Shown: one piece after another, positions 46,937 through 58,759 of the stretch | Layout of the letters: every line of letters begins with the position of its first letter | How positions within the stretch are numbered: position 1 is the stretch's first letter | Assembly (NCBI GenBank): GCA_914767715.1 | Contig: OU612065.1 | Span: 30,876,001 to 30,940,000 of the forward strand | Source of the DNA: Membranipora membranacea | Taxonomy: Eukaryota; Bryozoa; Gymnolaemata; Cheilostomatida; Membraniporidae | Direction: 5' to 3' | Length of the DNA stretch: 64,000 nt | The notes under the pieces: model-generated | The model's input: only the letters and a program-made list of their open reading frames with translations | Told to the model about the DNA's origin: nothing | Databases searched by the model: none | Position numbers and translations under genes: made by a program

Positions 46937-49900
46937 TTTATGAGGTAGGTTAAAATCAAATCTATTTTTTGACCCGAGCGAAAAAAAACCATGATACCCT
47001 CCCTTGGTATAATTTTTGAAATTTCAAGTCAGCGTAATTACCAACCAGTCAATCGGAGGATGCCAATATTCTGCAGTTTGAATAAGGCCAATATGGGCTT
47101 GAAGTGGTCGGAGTTAGATTAGAATCCAACAGAGTGTTAATTTTTCAATGCTGCCGTTTGGCATGTTTTTTTTTGGCAAAAGTGGACGTCGTTAAAGTTG
47201 GCGCTGACGGAGAACGGAGACCCGCAGGGACAAATGGACTTCAGATTTGAGACGAGTAGGAATTGCTCCTCCTTATGAGGTAGGTTAACAGCAAATCTAT
47301 TTTTTGACCCGAGCCAAAAAAAACCATGATACCCTCCCTTGGTATAATTTTTTTAAATTTCAAGTAAGCGTAATTACCAACCAGTTAATCGGAGGATGCC
47401 AATATTCTGCAGTTTGAATAAGGCCAGTAAGGGCTTGAAGTGGTCGGAGTTAGATAAGAATCCAACAGAGTTTTATTTTTTCAATGCTGCCGTTTGGCAT
47501 GTTTTTTTTTGGCAAAAGTGGACGTCGTTAAAGTTGGCGCTGACGGAGAACGGAGACCCGCAGAGACAAACGAACTTCAGATTTAAGACGAGCAGGAGTT
47601 GCTCCTCCTCATGAGGTAGGTTAAAATCAAATCTATTTTTTGACCCGAGCGAAAAAAAACCATGATATAACCATGGACCCTTGGTATAATTTTTGAAATT
47701 ACAAGTCAGCGTAATTACCAACCAGTTAATCGGAGGATCCCAATATTCTGAAGTTTGAATAAGGCCAATAAGGGCTTGAAGTGGTCGGAGTTAGATAAGA
47801 ATCCAACAGAGTTTTAATTTTTCAATGCTGCCGTTTGGCATGTTTTTTTTTGGCAAAAGTGGACGTCGTTAAAGTTGGCGCTGACGGAGAACGGAGACCC
47901 GCAGAGACAAACGGACTTCAGATTTGAGACAAGCAGGAGTTGCTCCTCCTTATGAGGTAGGTTAAAAGCAAATCTATTTTTTGACCCGAGCGAAAAAAAA
48001 CCATGATACCCTCCCTTGGTATAATTTTTGAAATTTCATGTCAGCGTAATTACCAACCAGTTAATCGGAGGATCCCAATATTCTGCAGTTGGAATAAGAC
48101 CAATAAGGTCTTGAAGTGGTCGGAGTTACATAAGAATCCAACAGAGCTTTAATTTTTCAATGCTTCCGTTTGGCATGTTTTTTTTTGGCAAAAGTGGACG
48201 TCGTTAAAGTTGGCGCTGACGGAGAACGGAGACCCGCAGAGACAAACGGACTTCAGATTTGAGACGAGCAGGAGTTGCTCCTCCTTATGAGGTAGGTTAA
48301 AAGCAAATCTATTTTTTGACCCGAGCGAAAAAAAACCATGATACCCTCCCTTGGTATAATTTTTGAAATTTCATGTCAGCGTAATTACCAACCAGTTAAT
48401 CGGAGGATCCCAATATTCTGCAGTTGGAATAAGACCAATAAGGTCTTGAAGTGGTCGGAGTTACATAAGAATCCAACAGAGTTTTAATTTTTCAATGCTG
48501 CCGTTTGGCATGTTTTTTTTTGGCAAAAGTGGACGTCGTTAAAGTTGGCGCTGACGGAGAACGGAGACCCGCAGAGACAAACGGACTTCAGATTTGAGAT
48601 GAGCAGGAGTTGCCCCTCCTTATGAGGTAGGTTAAAAGAAAATCTATTTTTTGACCCGAGCGAAAAAAACCATGATACCCTCCCTTGGCATAATTTTTGA
48701 AATTTCAAGTCAGCGTAATTACCAACCAGTTAATCGGAGGATCCCAATATTCTGCAGTTTGAATAAGGCCAATAAGGGCTTGAAGTGGTCGGAGTTAGAT
48801 AAGAATCCAACAGAGTTTTAATTTTTCAATGCTGCCGTTTGGCATGTTTTTTTCTGGACAAAAGTGGACATCGTTAACGTTGGCGCTGACAGAGAACGGA
48901 TACCCGCAGAGACAAACGGACTTCAGATTTGAGACGAGCAGGAGTTGCTCCTCTTTATGAGGTAGGTTAAAATCAAATCTATTTTTTGACCCGAGCGAAA
49001 AAAAACCATGATACCCTCCCTTGGTATAATTTTTGAAATTTCATGTCAGCGTAATTACCAACCAGTTAATCGGAGGATCCCAATATTCTGCAGTTGGAAT
49101 AAGACCAATAAGGTCTTGAAGTGGTCGGAGTTACATAAGAATTTAACAGAGTTTTAATTTTTCAATGCTGCCGTTTTGCATGTTTTTTTTTTGGCAAAAG
49201 TGGACGTCGTTAAAGTTGGCGCTGACGGAGAATGGAGACCCGCAGAGACAAACGGACTTCAGATTTGAGATGAGCAGGGGTTGCTCCTCCTTATGAGGTA
49301 GGTTAAAAGCAAATCTATTTTTTGACCCGAGCGAGAAAAAACCATGATACCCTCCCTTGGTATAATTTTTGAAATTTCATGTCAGCATAATTACCAACCA
49401 GTTAATCGGAGGATCCCAATATTCTGCAGTTTGAATGAGGCCAATAAGGGCTTGAAGTGGTTGGAGTAAGATAAGAATCCAACAGAGTTTTAATTTTTCA
49501 ATGCTGCCGTTTGGCATGTTTTTTTTTGGCAAAAGTGGACGTCGTTAAAGTTGGCGCTGACGGAGAACGGAGACCCGCAGGGACAAATGGACTTCAGATT
49601 TGAGACGAGTAGGAATTGCTCCTCCTTATGAGGTAGGTTAACAGCAAATCTATTTTTTGACCCGAGCCAAAAAAAACCATGATACCCTCCCTTGGTATAA
49701 TTTTTTTAAATTTCAAGTAAGCGTAATTACCAACCAGTTAATCGGAGGATGCCAATATTCTGCAGTTTGAATAAGGCCAGTAAGGGCTTGAAGTGGTCGG
49801 AGCTAGATAAGAATCCAACAGAGTTTTATTTTTTCAATGCTGCCGTTTGGCATGTTTTTTTTTGGCAAAAGTGGACGTCGTTAAAGTTGGCGCTGACGGA

Positions 49901-50360
49901 GAACGGAGACCCGCAGAGACAAACGAACTTCAGATTTAAGACGAGCAGGAGTTGCTCCTCCTCATGAGGTAGGTTAAAATCAAATCTATTTTTTGACCCG
50001 AGCGAAAAAAAACCATGATATAACCATGGACCCTTGGTATAATTTTTGAAATTAAAAGTCAGCGTAATTACCAACCAGTTAATCGGAGGATCCCAATATT
50101 CTGAAGTTTGAATAAGGCCAATAAGGGCTTGAAGTGGTCGGAGTTAGATAAGAATCCAACAGAGTTTTAATTTTTCAATGCTGCCGTTTGGCATGTTTTT
50201 TTTTGGCAAAAGTGGACGTCGTTAAAGTTGGCGCTGACGGAGAACGGAGACCCGCAGAGACAAACGGACTTCAGATTTGAGACAAGCAGGAGTTGCTCCT
50301 CCTTATGAGGTAGGTTAAAAGCAAATCTATTTTTTGACCCGAGCGAAAAAAAACCATGAT
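46937..50360 (+). repeat. Rearranged continuation with a 7-monomer duplication
   Basis: 46.94-47.9 kb matches ~21.07-22.05 kb. 48.3-49.3 kb matches ~22.8-23.8 kb with one TGCTTCCG monomer missing (offset 25,855 becoming 25,520). At about 49.35-49.5 kb the array jumps back, so 49.56-50.36 kb repeats 47.2-48.0 kb at 2,353 bp (7 monomers). Private changes include ATTTAACAG near 49141 and AATTAAAAGTC near 50050. Confidence 0.8.
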
Positions 50361-51519
50361 ACCCTCCCTTGGTATAAATTTTGAAATTACAAGTCAGCGT
50401 AATTACCAACCAGTTAATCGGAGGATCCCAATATTCTGAAGTTTGAATAAGGCCAATAAGGGCTTGAAGTGGTCGGAGTTAGATAAGAATCCAACAGAGT
50501 TTTAATTTTTCAATGCTGCCGTTTGGCATGTTTTTTTTTGGCAAAAGTGGACGTCGTTAAAGTTGGCGCTGACGGAGAACGGAGAGCCACAGAGACAAAC
50601 GGACTTCAGATTTGAGACAAGCAGGAGTTGCTCCTCCTTATGAGGTAGGTTAAAAGCAAATCTATTTTTTGACCCGAGCGAAAAAATACCATGATACCCT
50701 CCCTTGGTATAATTTTTGAAATTTCATGTCAGCGTAATTACCAACCAGTTAATCGGAGGATCCCAATATTCTGCAGTTGGAATAAGACCAATAAGGTCTT
50801 GAAGTGGTCGGAGTTACATAAGAATCCAACAGAGTTTTAATTTTTCAATGCTTCCGTTTGGCATGTTTTTTTTTGGCAAAAGTGGATCGTCGTTAAAGTT
50901 GGCGCTGACGGAGAACGGAGACCCGCAGAGACAAACGGACTTCAGATTTGAGACAAGCAGGAGTTGCTCCTCCTTATGAGGTAGGTTTAAAGCAAATCTA
51001 TTTTTTGACCCGAGCGAAAAAAAACCATGATACCCTCCCTTGGTATAATTTTTGAAATTTCATGTCAGCGTAATTACCAACCAGTTAATCGGAGGATCCC
51101 AATATTCTGCAGTTGGAATAAGACCAATAAGGTCTTGAAGTGGTCGGAGTCACATAAGAATCCAACAGAGTTTTAATTTTTCAATGCTGCCGTTTTGCAT
51201 GTTTTTTTTTTGGCAAAAGTGGACGTCGTTAAAGTTGGCGCTGACGGAGAATGGAGACCCGCAGAGACAAACGGACTTCAGATTTGAGATGAGCAGGGGT
51301 TGCCCCTCCTTTTGAGGTAGGTTAAAAGAAAATCTATTTTTTGACCCGAGCGAAAAAAACCATGATACCCTCCCTTGGCATAATTTTTGAAATTTCAAGT
51401 CAGCGTAATTACCAACCAGTTAATCGGAGGATCCCAATATTCTGCAGTTTGAATAACGCCAATAAGGGCTTGAAGTGGTCGGAGTTAGAAAAGAATCCAA
51501 CATATTTTTTATTTTTCAG

Positions 51520-52039
51520 TGCTGCCGTTTGGTATGTTTTTTTTTTGGCAAAAGTGGACGTCGTTAAAGTTGGCGCTGACGGAGAACGGAGATCCGCAGA
51601 GACAATCGGACTTCAGATTTGAGACCAGCTGGAGTTGCGACTCCTAATGAGGTAGGTTAAAAGCAAATCTATTTTTTGACCCGAGCGAAGAAAAGCCATG
51701 ATATTCTCCCTTGGTATAATTTTTGAAATTTCAAGTGAGCGTAATTACCAACCAGTTAATCGGAGGATGCCAATATTCTGGAGTTTGAGTAAGGCAAATA
51801 AGGGCTTGAAGTGGTCGGAGTTAGATAAGAATCCAACAGAGTTTTAATTTTTCAATGCTGCCGTTTGGCATGTTTTTTTTTGGACAAAAGTGGACGTTGT
51901 TAACGCTGGCGCTGACAGAGAACGGATACCCGCAGAGACAATCGGACTTCAGATTTGAGACGAGCAGGAGTTGCTCCTCTTTATGAGGTAGGTTAAAATC
52001 AAATCTATTTTTTGACCCGAGCGAAAAAAAACCATGATA
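51520..52039 (+). repeat. ~520-bp block shared with 58240-58759
   Basis: This 1.5-monomer block recurs 6,720 bp (20 monomers) away. It carries a string of private markers: TTTGGTATG, GAGATCCGC, GAGACCAGCTGGAGTTGCG, CTCCTAATGAGG, AAAAGCCATGATATTCTCC, AAGTGAGCG, TTCTGGAGTTTGAG, GGCAAATAAGG and GTTAACGCTGG. Sequences on both sides differ between the two places: the left has CATATTTTTTATTTTTCAGT here; the right has the ATATAACCATGAACCC variant here and ACCCTCCCTCGG there. Confidence 0.85.
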
Positions 52040-52390
52040 TAACCATGAACCCTTGGTATAAATTTTGAAATTACAAGTCAGCGTAATTACCAACCAGTTA
52101 ATCGGAGGATCCCAATATTCTGAAGTTTGAATAAGGCCAATAAGGGCTTGAAGTGGTCGGAGTTAGATAAGAATCCAACAGAGTTTTAATTTTTCAATGC
52201 TGCCGTTTGGCATGTTTTTTTTTGGCAAAAGTGGACGTCGTTAAAGTTGGCGCTGACGGAGAACGGAGACCCACAGAGACAAACGGACTTCAGATTTGAG
52301 ACAAGCAGGAGTTGCTCCTCCTTATGAGGTAGGTTAAAAGCAAATCTATTTTTTGACCCGAGCGAAAAAATACCATGATACCCTCCCTTG

Positions 52391-53395
52391 GTATAATTTT
52401 TGAAATTTCATGTCAGCGTAATTACCAACCAGTTAATCGGAGGATCCCAATATTCTGCAGTTGGAATAAGACCAATAAGGTCTTGAAGTGGTCGGAGTTA
52501 CATAAGAATCCAACAGAGTTTTAATTTTTCAATGCTTCCGTTTGGCATGTTTTTTTTTGGCAAAAGTGGACGTCGTTAAAGTTGGCGCTGACGGAGAACG
52601 GAGACCCGCAGAGACAAACGGACTTCAGATTTGAGACAAGCAGGAGTTGCTCCTCCTTATGAGGTAGGTTAAAAGCAAATCTATTTTTTGACCCGAGCGA
52701 AAAAAAACCATGATACCCTCCCTTGGTATAATTTTTGAAATTTCATGTCAGCGTAATTACCAACCAGTTAATCGGAGGATCCCAATATTCTGCAGTTGGA
52801 ATAAGACCAATAAGGTCTTGAAGTGGTCGGAGTTACATAAGAATCCAACAGAGTTTTAATTTTTCAATGCTGCCGTTTTGCATGTTTTTTTTTTGGCAAA
52901 AGTGGACGTCGTTAAAGTTGGCGCTGACGGAGAATGGAGACCCGCAGAGACAAACGGACTTCAGATTTGAGATGAGCAGGGGTTGCCCCTCCTTTTGAGG
53001 TAGGTTAAAAGAAAATCTATTTTTTGACCCGAGCGAAAAAAACCATGATACCCTCCCTTGGCATAATTTTTGAAATTTCAAGTCAGCGTAATTACCAACC
53101 AGTTAATCGGAGGATCTCAATATTCTGCAGTTTGAATAAGGCCAATAAGGGCTTGAAGTGGTCGGAGTTAGATAAGAATCCAACAGAGTTTTAATTTTTC
53201 AATGCTGCCGTTTGGCATGTTTTTTTTTGGACAAAAGTTGACGTCGTTAACGTTGGCGCTGACAGAGAACGGATATCCGCAGAGACAAACGGACTTCAGA
53301 TTTGAGACGAGCAGGAGTTGCTCCTCTTTATGAGGTAGGTTAAATCAAATCTATTTTTTGACCCAAGCGAAAAAAAACCATGATACCCTCCCTTG
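52391..53395 (+). repeat. 3-monomer higher-order repeat, copy 1
   Basis: Three different monomers form a 1,005-bp unit: a TGCTTCCGTTTGG type B, a CGTTTTGCATG type B with AGGGGTTGCCCC and TTTTGAGG, and a type A with GGATCTCAATATTC, GGACAAAAGTTGACG and GTTAACG. The next 1,006 bp repeat the same order. The first two members also occur at 50.7-51.4 kb. Confidence 0.88.
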
Positions 53396-54401
53396 GTATA
53401 ATTTTTGAAATTTCATGTCAGCGTAATTACCAACCAGTTAATCGGAGGATCCCAATATTCTGCAGTTGGAATAAGACCAATAAGGTCTTGAAGTGGTCGG
53501 AGTTACATAAGAATCCAACAGAGTTTTAATTTTTCAATGCTTCCGTTTGGCATGTTATTTTTTGGCAAAAGTGGACGTCGTTAAAGTTGGCGCTGACGGA
53601 GAACGGAGACCCGCAGAGACAAACGGACTTCAGATTTGAGACAAGCAGGAGTTGCTCCTCCTTATGAGGTAGGTTAAAAGCAAATCTATTTTTTGACCCG
53701 AGCGAAAAAAAACCATGATACCCTCCCTTGGTATAATTTTTGAAATTTCATGTCAGCGTAATTATCAACCAGTTAATCGGAGGATCCCAATATTCTGCAG
53801 TTGGAATAAGACCAATAAGGTCTTGAAGTGGTCGGAGTTACATAAGAATCCAACAGAGTTTTAATTTTTCAATGCTGCCGTTTTGCATGTTTTTTTTTTT
53901 GGCAAAAGTGGACGTCGTTAAAGTTGGCGCTGACGGAGAATGGAGACCCGCAGAGACAAACGGACTTCAGATTTGAGATGAGCAGGGGTTGCCCCTCCTT
54001 TTGAGGTAGGTTAAAAGAAAATCTATTTTTTGACCCGAGCGAAAAAAACCATGATACCCTCCCTTGGCATAATTTTTGAAATTTCAAGTCAGCGTAATTA
54101 CCAACCAGTTAATCGGAGGATCTCAATATTCTGCAGTTTGAATAAGGCCAATAAGGGCTTGAAGTGGTCGGAGTTAGATAAGAATCCAACAGAGTTTTAA
54201 TTTTTCAATGCTGCCGTTTGGCATGTTTTTTTTTGGACAAAAGTTGACGTCGTTAACGTTGGCGCTGACAGAGAACGGATACCCGCAGAGACAAACGGAC
54301 TTCAGATTTGAGACGAGCAGGAGTTGCTCCTCTTTATGAGGTAGGTTAAATCAAATCTATTTTTTGACCCGAGCGAAAAAAAACCATGATACCCTCCCTT
54401 G
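53396..54401 (+). repeat. 3-monomer higher-order repeat, copy 2
   Basis: Partner of 52391-53395. Differences I can see are GTTATTTTTTGG near 53556, AATTATCAACC near 53761, two more T in the tract near 53890, and GGATACCC against GGATATCC. Confidence 0.88.
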
Positions 54402-54478
54402 GTATAATTTTTGAAATTTCATGTCAGCGTAATTACCAACCAGTTAATCGGAGGATCCCAATATTCTGCAGTTGGAAT

Positions 54479-54495
54479 AAGACCAATAAGGTCTT
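54479..54495 (+). other. Inverted repeat 1, perfect form in type B
   Basis: AAGACC-AATAA-GGTCTT: a 6-bp perfect stem with a 5-base loop at monomer positions 78-94. In type A (for example 30963-30979) the same place reads AAGGCC-AATAA-GGGCTT, with a central G-G mismatch. Near 57842-57857 the variant AAGCC-AATAAG-GGCTT makes a perfect 5-bp stem in a shifted register. The structure is short and I have no evidence that it forms or is transcribed. Confidence 0.6.
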
Positions 54496-54653
54496 GAAGT
54501 GGTCGGAGTTACATAAGAATCCAACAGAGTTTTAATTTTTCAATGCTGCCGTTTGGCATGTTTTTTTTTTGGCAAAAGTGGACGTCGTTAAAGTTGGCGC
54601 TGACGGAGAACGGAGACCCGCAGAGACAAACGGACTTCAGATTTGAGACAAGC

Positions 54654-54666
54654 AGGAGTTGCTCCT
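54654..54666 (+). other. Inverted repeat 2 (AGGAG-TTG-CTCCT hairpin)
   Basis: A 5-bp stem with a 3-base loop, present in most monomers at positions 253-265. It overlaps an alternative pairing CCTC-CTTAT-GAGG; in units with CTCATGAGG the latter becomes the palindrome CCTCATGAGG. Several variants break the stem (GGAGTTGCCCC, AGGGGTTGCTCC, AAGAGTTGTTCC, AGGAATTGCTCC), and one restores it (AGGGG-TTG-CCCCT near 51295, 52978 and 53986). Confidence 0.55.
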
Positions 54667-57600
54667 CCTTATGAGGTAGGTTAAAAGCAAATCTATTTTT
54701 TGACCCGAGCGAAAAAAAACCATGATACCCTCCCTTGGTATAATTTTTGAAATTTCATGTCAGCGTAATTACCAACCAGTTAATCGGAGGATCCCAATAT
54801 TCTGCAGTTGGAATAAGACCAATAAGGTCTTGAAGTGGTCGGAGTTACATAAGAATCCAACAGAGTTTTAATTTTTCAATGCTGCCGTTTGGCATGTTTT
54901 TTTTTTGGCAAAAGTGGACGTCGTTAAAGTTGGCGCTGACGGAGAACGGAGACCCGCAGAGACAAACGGACTTCAGATTTGAGATGAGCAGGAGTTGCCC
55001 CTCCTTATGAGGTAGGTTAAAAGAAAATCTATTTTTTGACCCGAGCGAAAAAAAACCATCATACCCTCCCTTGGCATAATTTTTGAAATTTCAAGTCAGC
55101 GTAATTACCAACCAGTTAATCGGAGGATCCCAATATTCTGCAGTTGGAATAAGGCCAATAAGGGCTTGAAGTGGTCGGAGTTAGATAAGAATCCAACAGA
55201 GTTTCAATTTTTCGATGCTGCCGTTTGGCATGTTTTTTTTTGGCAAAAGTGGACGTCGTTAAAGTTGGCGCTGACGGAGAACGGAGACCCGCAGAGACAA
55301 ACGGACTTCAGATTTGAGACAAGCAGGAGTTGCTCCTCCTTATGAGGTAGGTTAAAAGCAAATCTATTTTTTGACCAGAGCGAAAGAATACCATGATATA
55401 ACCATGAACCCTTGGTATAATTTTTGAAATTTCAAGTAAGCGTAATTACCAACCAGTTAATCGGAGGATGCCAATATTCTGCAGTTTGAATAAGGCCAGT
55501 AAGGGCTTGAAGTGGTCGGAGTTAGATAAGAATCCAACAGAGTTTTATTTTTTCAATGCTGCCGTTTGGCATGTTTTTTTTTGGCGAAAGTGGACGTCGT
55601 TAAAGTTGGCGCTGACGGAGAACGGAGACCCGCAGAGACAAACGAACTTCAGATTTAAGACGAGCAGGAGTTGCTCCTCCTCGTGAGGTAGGTTATAATC
55701 AAATCTATTTTTTGACCCGAGCGAAAAAAAACCATAATATAACCATGAACCCTTGGTATAATTTTTGAAATTACAAGTCAGCGTAATTACCAACCAGTTA
55801 ATCGGAGGATCCCAATATTCTGAAGTTTGAATAAGGCCAATAAGGGCTTGAAGTGGTCGGAGTTAGATAAGAATCCAACAGAGTTTTAATTTTTCAATGC
55901 TGCCGTTTGGCATGTTTTTTTTTGGCAAAAGTGGACGTCGTTAAAGTTGGCGCTGACGGAGAACGGAGACCCGCAGAGACAAACGGACTTCAGATTTGAG
56001 ACAAGCAGGAGTTGCTCCTCCTTATGAGGTAGGTTAAAAGCAAATCTATTTTTTGACCCGAGCGAAAAAAAACCATGATGCCCTCCCTTGGTATAATTTT
56101 TGAAATTTCATGTCAGCGTAATTACCAACCAGTTAATCGGAGGATCCCAAAATTCTGCAGTTGGAATAAGACCAATAAGGTCTTGAAGTGGTCGGAGTTA
56201 CATAAGAATCCAACAGAGTTTTAATTTTTCAATGCTGCCGTTTGGCATGTTTTTTTTTGGCAAAAGTGGACGTCGTTAAAGTTGGCGCTGACGGAGAACG
56301 GAGACCCGCAGAGACAAACGGACCTCAGATTTGAGATGAGCAGGAGTTGCCCCTCCTTATGAGGTAGGTTAAAAGAAAATCTATTTTTTGACCCGAGCGA
56401 AAAAAACCATGATACCCTCCCTTGGCATAATTTTTGAAATTTCAATTCAGCGTAATTACCAACCAGTTAATCGGAGGATCCCAATATTCTGCAGTTTGAA
56501 TAAGGCCAATAAGGGCTTGAAGTGGTCGGAGTTAGATAAGAATCCAACAGAGTTTTAATTTTTGAATGCTGCCGTTTGGCATTTTTTTTTGGCAAAAGTG
56601 GACGTCGTTAACGTTGGCGCTGACAGAGAACGGATACCCGCAGAGACAAACGGACTTCAGATTTGGGACGAGCAGGAGTTGCTCCTCTTTATGAGTTAGG
56701 TTAAAATCAAATCTATTTTTTGACCCGAGCGAAAAAAAACCATTATACCCTCCCTTGGTATAATTTTTGAAATTTCAAGTCAGCGTAATTACCAACCAGT
56801 CAATCGGAGGATGCCAATATTCTGCAGTTTGAAAAAGGCCAATAAGGGCTTGAAGTGGTCGGAGTTAGATTAGATTCCAACAGAGTTTTAATTTTTCAAT
56901 GCTGCCGTTTGGCATGTTTTTTTTTGGCAACAGTGGACGTCGTTAAAGTTGGCGCTGACGGAGAACGGAGACCCGCAGAGACAAATGGACTTGAGATTTG
57001 AGACGTGTAGGAATTGCTCCTCCTTATGAGGTAGGTTAAAAGCAAATCTATTTTTTGACCCGAGCGGAAAAAAACCATGATACCCTCCCTTGGCATAACT
57101 TTTTAAATTTCAAGTCAGCGTAATTACCAACCAGTTAATCGGAGGATCCCAATATTCTGCAGTTTGAATGAGGCCAATAAGGGCTTGAAGTGGTCGGAGT
57201 TATATAAGAATCCAACAGAGTTTTAATTTTTCAATGCTGCCGTTTCGCATGTTTTTTTTTGGCAAAAGTGGACGTCGTTGAAGTTGGCGCTGACGGAGAA
57301 CGGAGACCCGCAGAGACAAACGGACTTTAGATTTGACACAAACAGGAGTTGCTCCTCCTCATGAGGTAGGTTTAAAGCAATTCTATTTTTTGACCCGAGC
57401 GAAAAAAAACCATGATAACCTCCCTTGGTATAATTTTTGAAATTTCAAGTCAGCGTAACTACCAACCAGTTAATCGGAGGATCCCAATATTCTAGAGTTT
57501 GAATAAGGCCAATAAGGGCTTGAAGTGGTCGGAGTTAGATAAGAATCCAACAGAGTTTTAATTTTTCAATGCTGCCGTTTGGCATGTTTTTTTTTGGACA

Positions 57601-58239
57601 AAAGTGGACGTCGTTAACGTTGGCGCTGACAGAGAACGGATACCCGCAGAGACAAACGGACTTCAGATTTGAGACGAGCAGGAGTTGCTCCTCTGTATGA
57701 GGTAGGTTAAAATCAAATCTATTTTTTGACCCGAGCGAAAAAAAACCATGATACCCTCCCTTGGCATAATTTTTGAAATTTCAAGTCGGCGTAATTACCA
57801 ACCAGTTAATCGGAGGATCCCAATATTCTGCAGTTGGAATAAAGCCAATAAGGGCTTGAAGTGGTCGGAGTTACATAAGAATCGCACAGAGTTTTAATTT
57901 TTCAATGCTGCCGTTTGGCATGTTTTTTTTGGCAAAAGTGGACGTCGTTAACGTTGGCGCTGACAGAGAACGGATACCCGCAGAGACAAACGGACTTCAG
58001 ATTTGAGATGAGCAGGAGTTGCTCCTCCTTATGAGGTAGGTTAAAAGCAAATCTATTTTTTGACCCGAGCGAAAAAAAACCATGATACCCTCCCTTGGCA
58101 TAATTTTTGAAATTTCAAGTCGGCTTAATTACCAACCAGTTAATCGGAGGATCCCAATATTCTGCAGTTTGAATAAGGCCAATAAGGGCTTGAAGTGGTC
58201 GGAGTTAGATTAGAATCCAACAGAGTTTTAATTTTTCAA

Positions 58240-58759
58240 TGCTGCCGTTTGGTATGTTTTTTTTTTGGCAAAAGTGGACGTCGTTAAAGTTGGCGCTGAC
58301 GGAGAACGGAGATCCGCAGAGACAATTGGACTTCAGATTTGAGACCAGCTGGAGTTGCGACTCCTAATGAGGTAGGTTAAAAGCAAATCTATTTTTTGAC
58401 CCGAGCGAAAAAAAGCCATGATATTCTCCCTTGGTATAATTTTTGAAATTTCAAGTGAGCGTAATTACCAACCAGTTAATCGGAGGATGCCAATATTCTG
58501 GAGTTTGAGTAAGGCAAATAAGGGCTTGAAGTGGTCGGAGTTAGATAAGAATCCAACAGAGTTTTAATTTTTCAATGCTGCCGTTTGGCATGTTTTTTTT
58601 TGGACAAAAGTGGACGTTGTTAACGCTGGCGCTGACAGAGAACGGATACCCGCAGAGACAATCGGACTTCAGATTTGAGACGAGCAGGAGTTGCTCCTCT
58701 TTATGAGGTAGGTTAAAATCAAATCTATTTTTTGACCCGAGCGAAAAAAAACCATGATA
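58240..58759 (+). repeat. ~520-bp block shared with 51520-52039
   Basis: The other copy of the private-marker block, in a type A neighbourhood. Small differences include GACAATTGGAC here against GACAATCGGAC, and GAAAAAAAG against GAAGAAAAG. Conversion or double exchange is the likely mechanism, as the monomers between and around the copies are not shared in order. Confidence 0.8.

Larger units (their letters stand above)
54402..54737 (+). repeat. Reference type B monomer (336 bp)
   Basis: A representative type B unit. Its markers against type A are TTCATGTCAGCG in place of TTCAAGTCAGCG, CAGTTGGAATAAG in place of CAGTTTGAATAAG, AAGACC...GGTCTT in place of AAGGCC...GGGCTT, and TTACATAAG in place of TTAGATAAG. 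The markers travel together. Landmarks here are GGATCC at 54453-54458, CTGCAG at 54466-54471, the T tract at 54561-54570, GACGTC at 54581-54586 and the A tract at 54712-54719. The first type B unit I see covers about 16190 and the last about 56190. An intermediate with TTGG but AAGGCC...GGGCTT occurs near 15177, 18537, 25256, 29275, 34315, 43058 and 55146. Confidence 0.9.

Noticed and set aside
54654-54666. Rho-independent terminator (hairpin followed by T-rich stretch)
   Set aside because: The stem is only 5 bp and the T6 run is about 30 bases downstream. It is part of the repeat and follows no gene.
54701-54720. CENP-B-box-like sequence (reverse strand TTCGCTCGGG)
   Set aside because: It has TTCG and CGGG but lacks the required spacing and the central A of the known box. 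No other part of the monomer fits.
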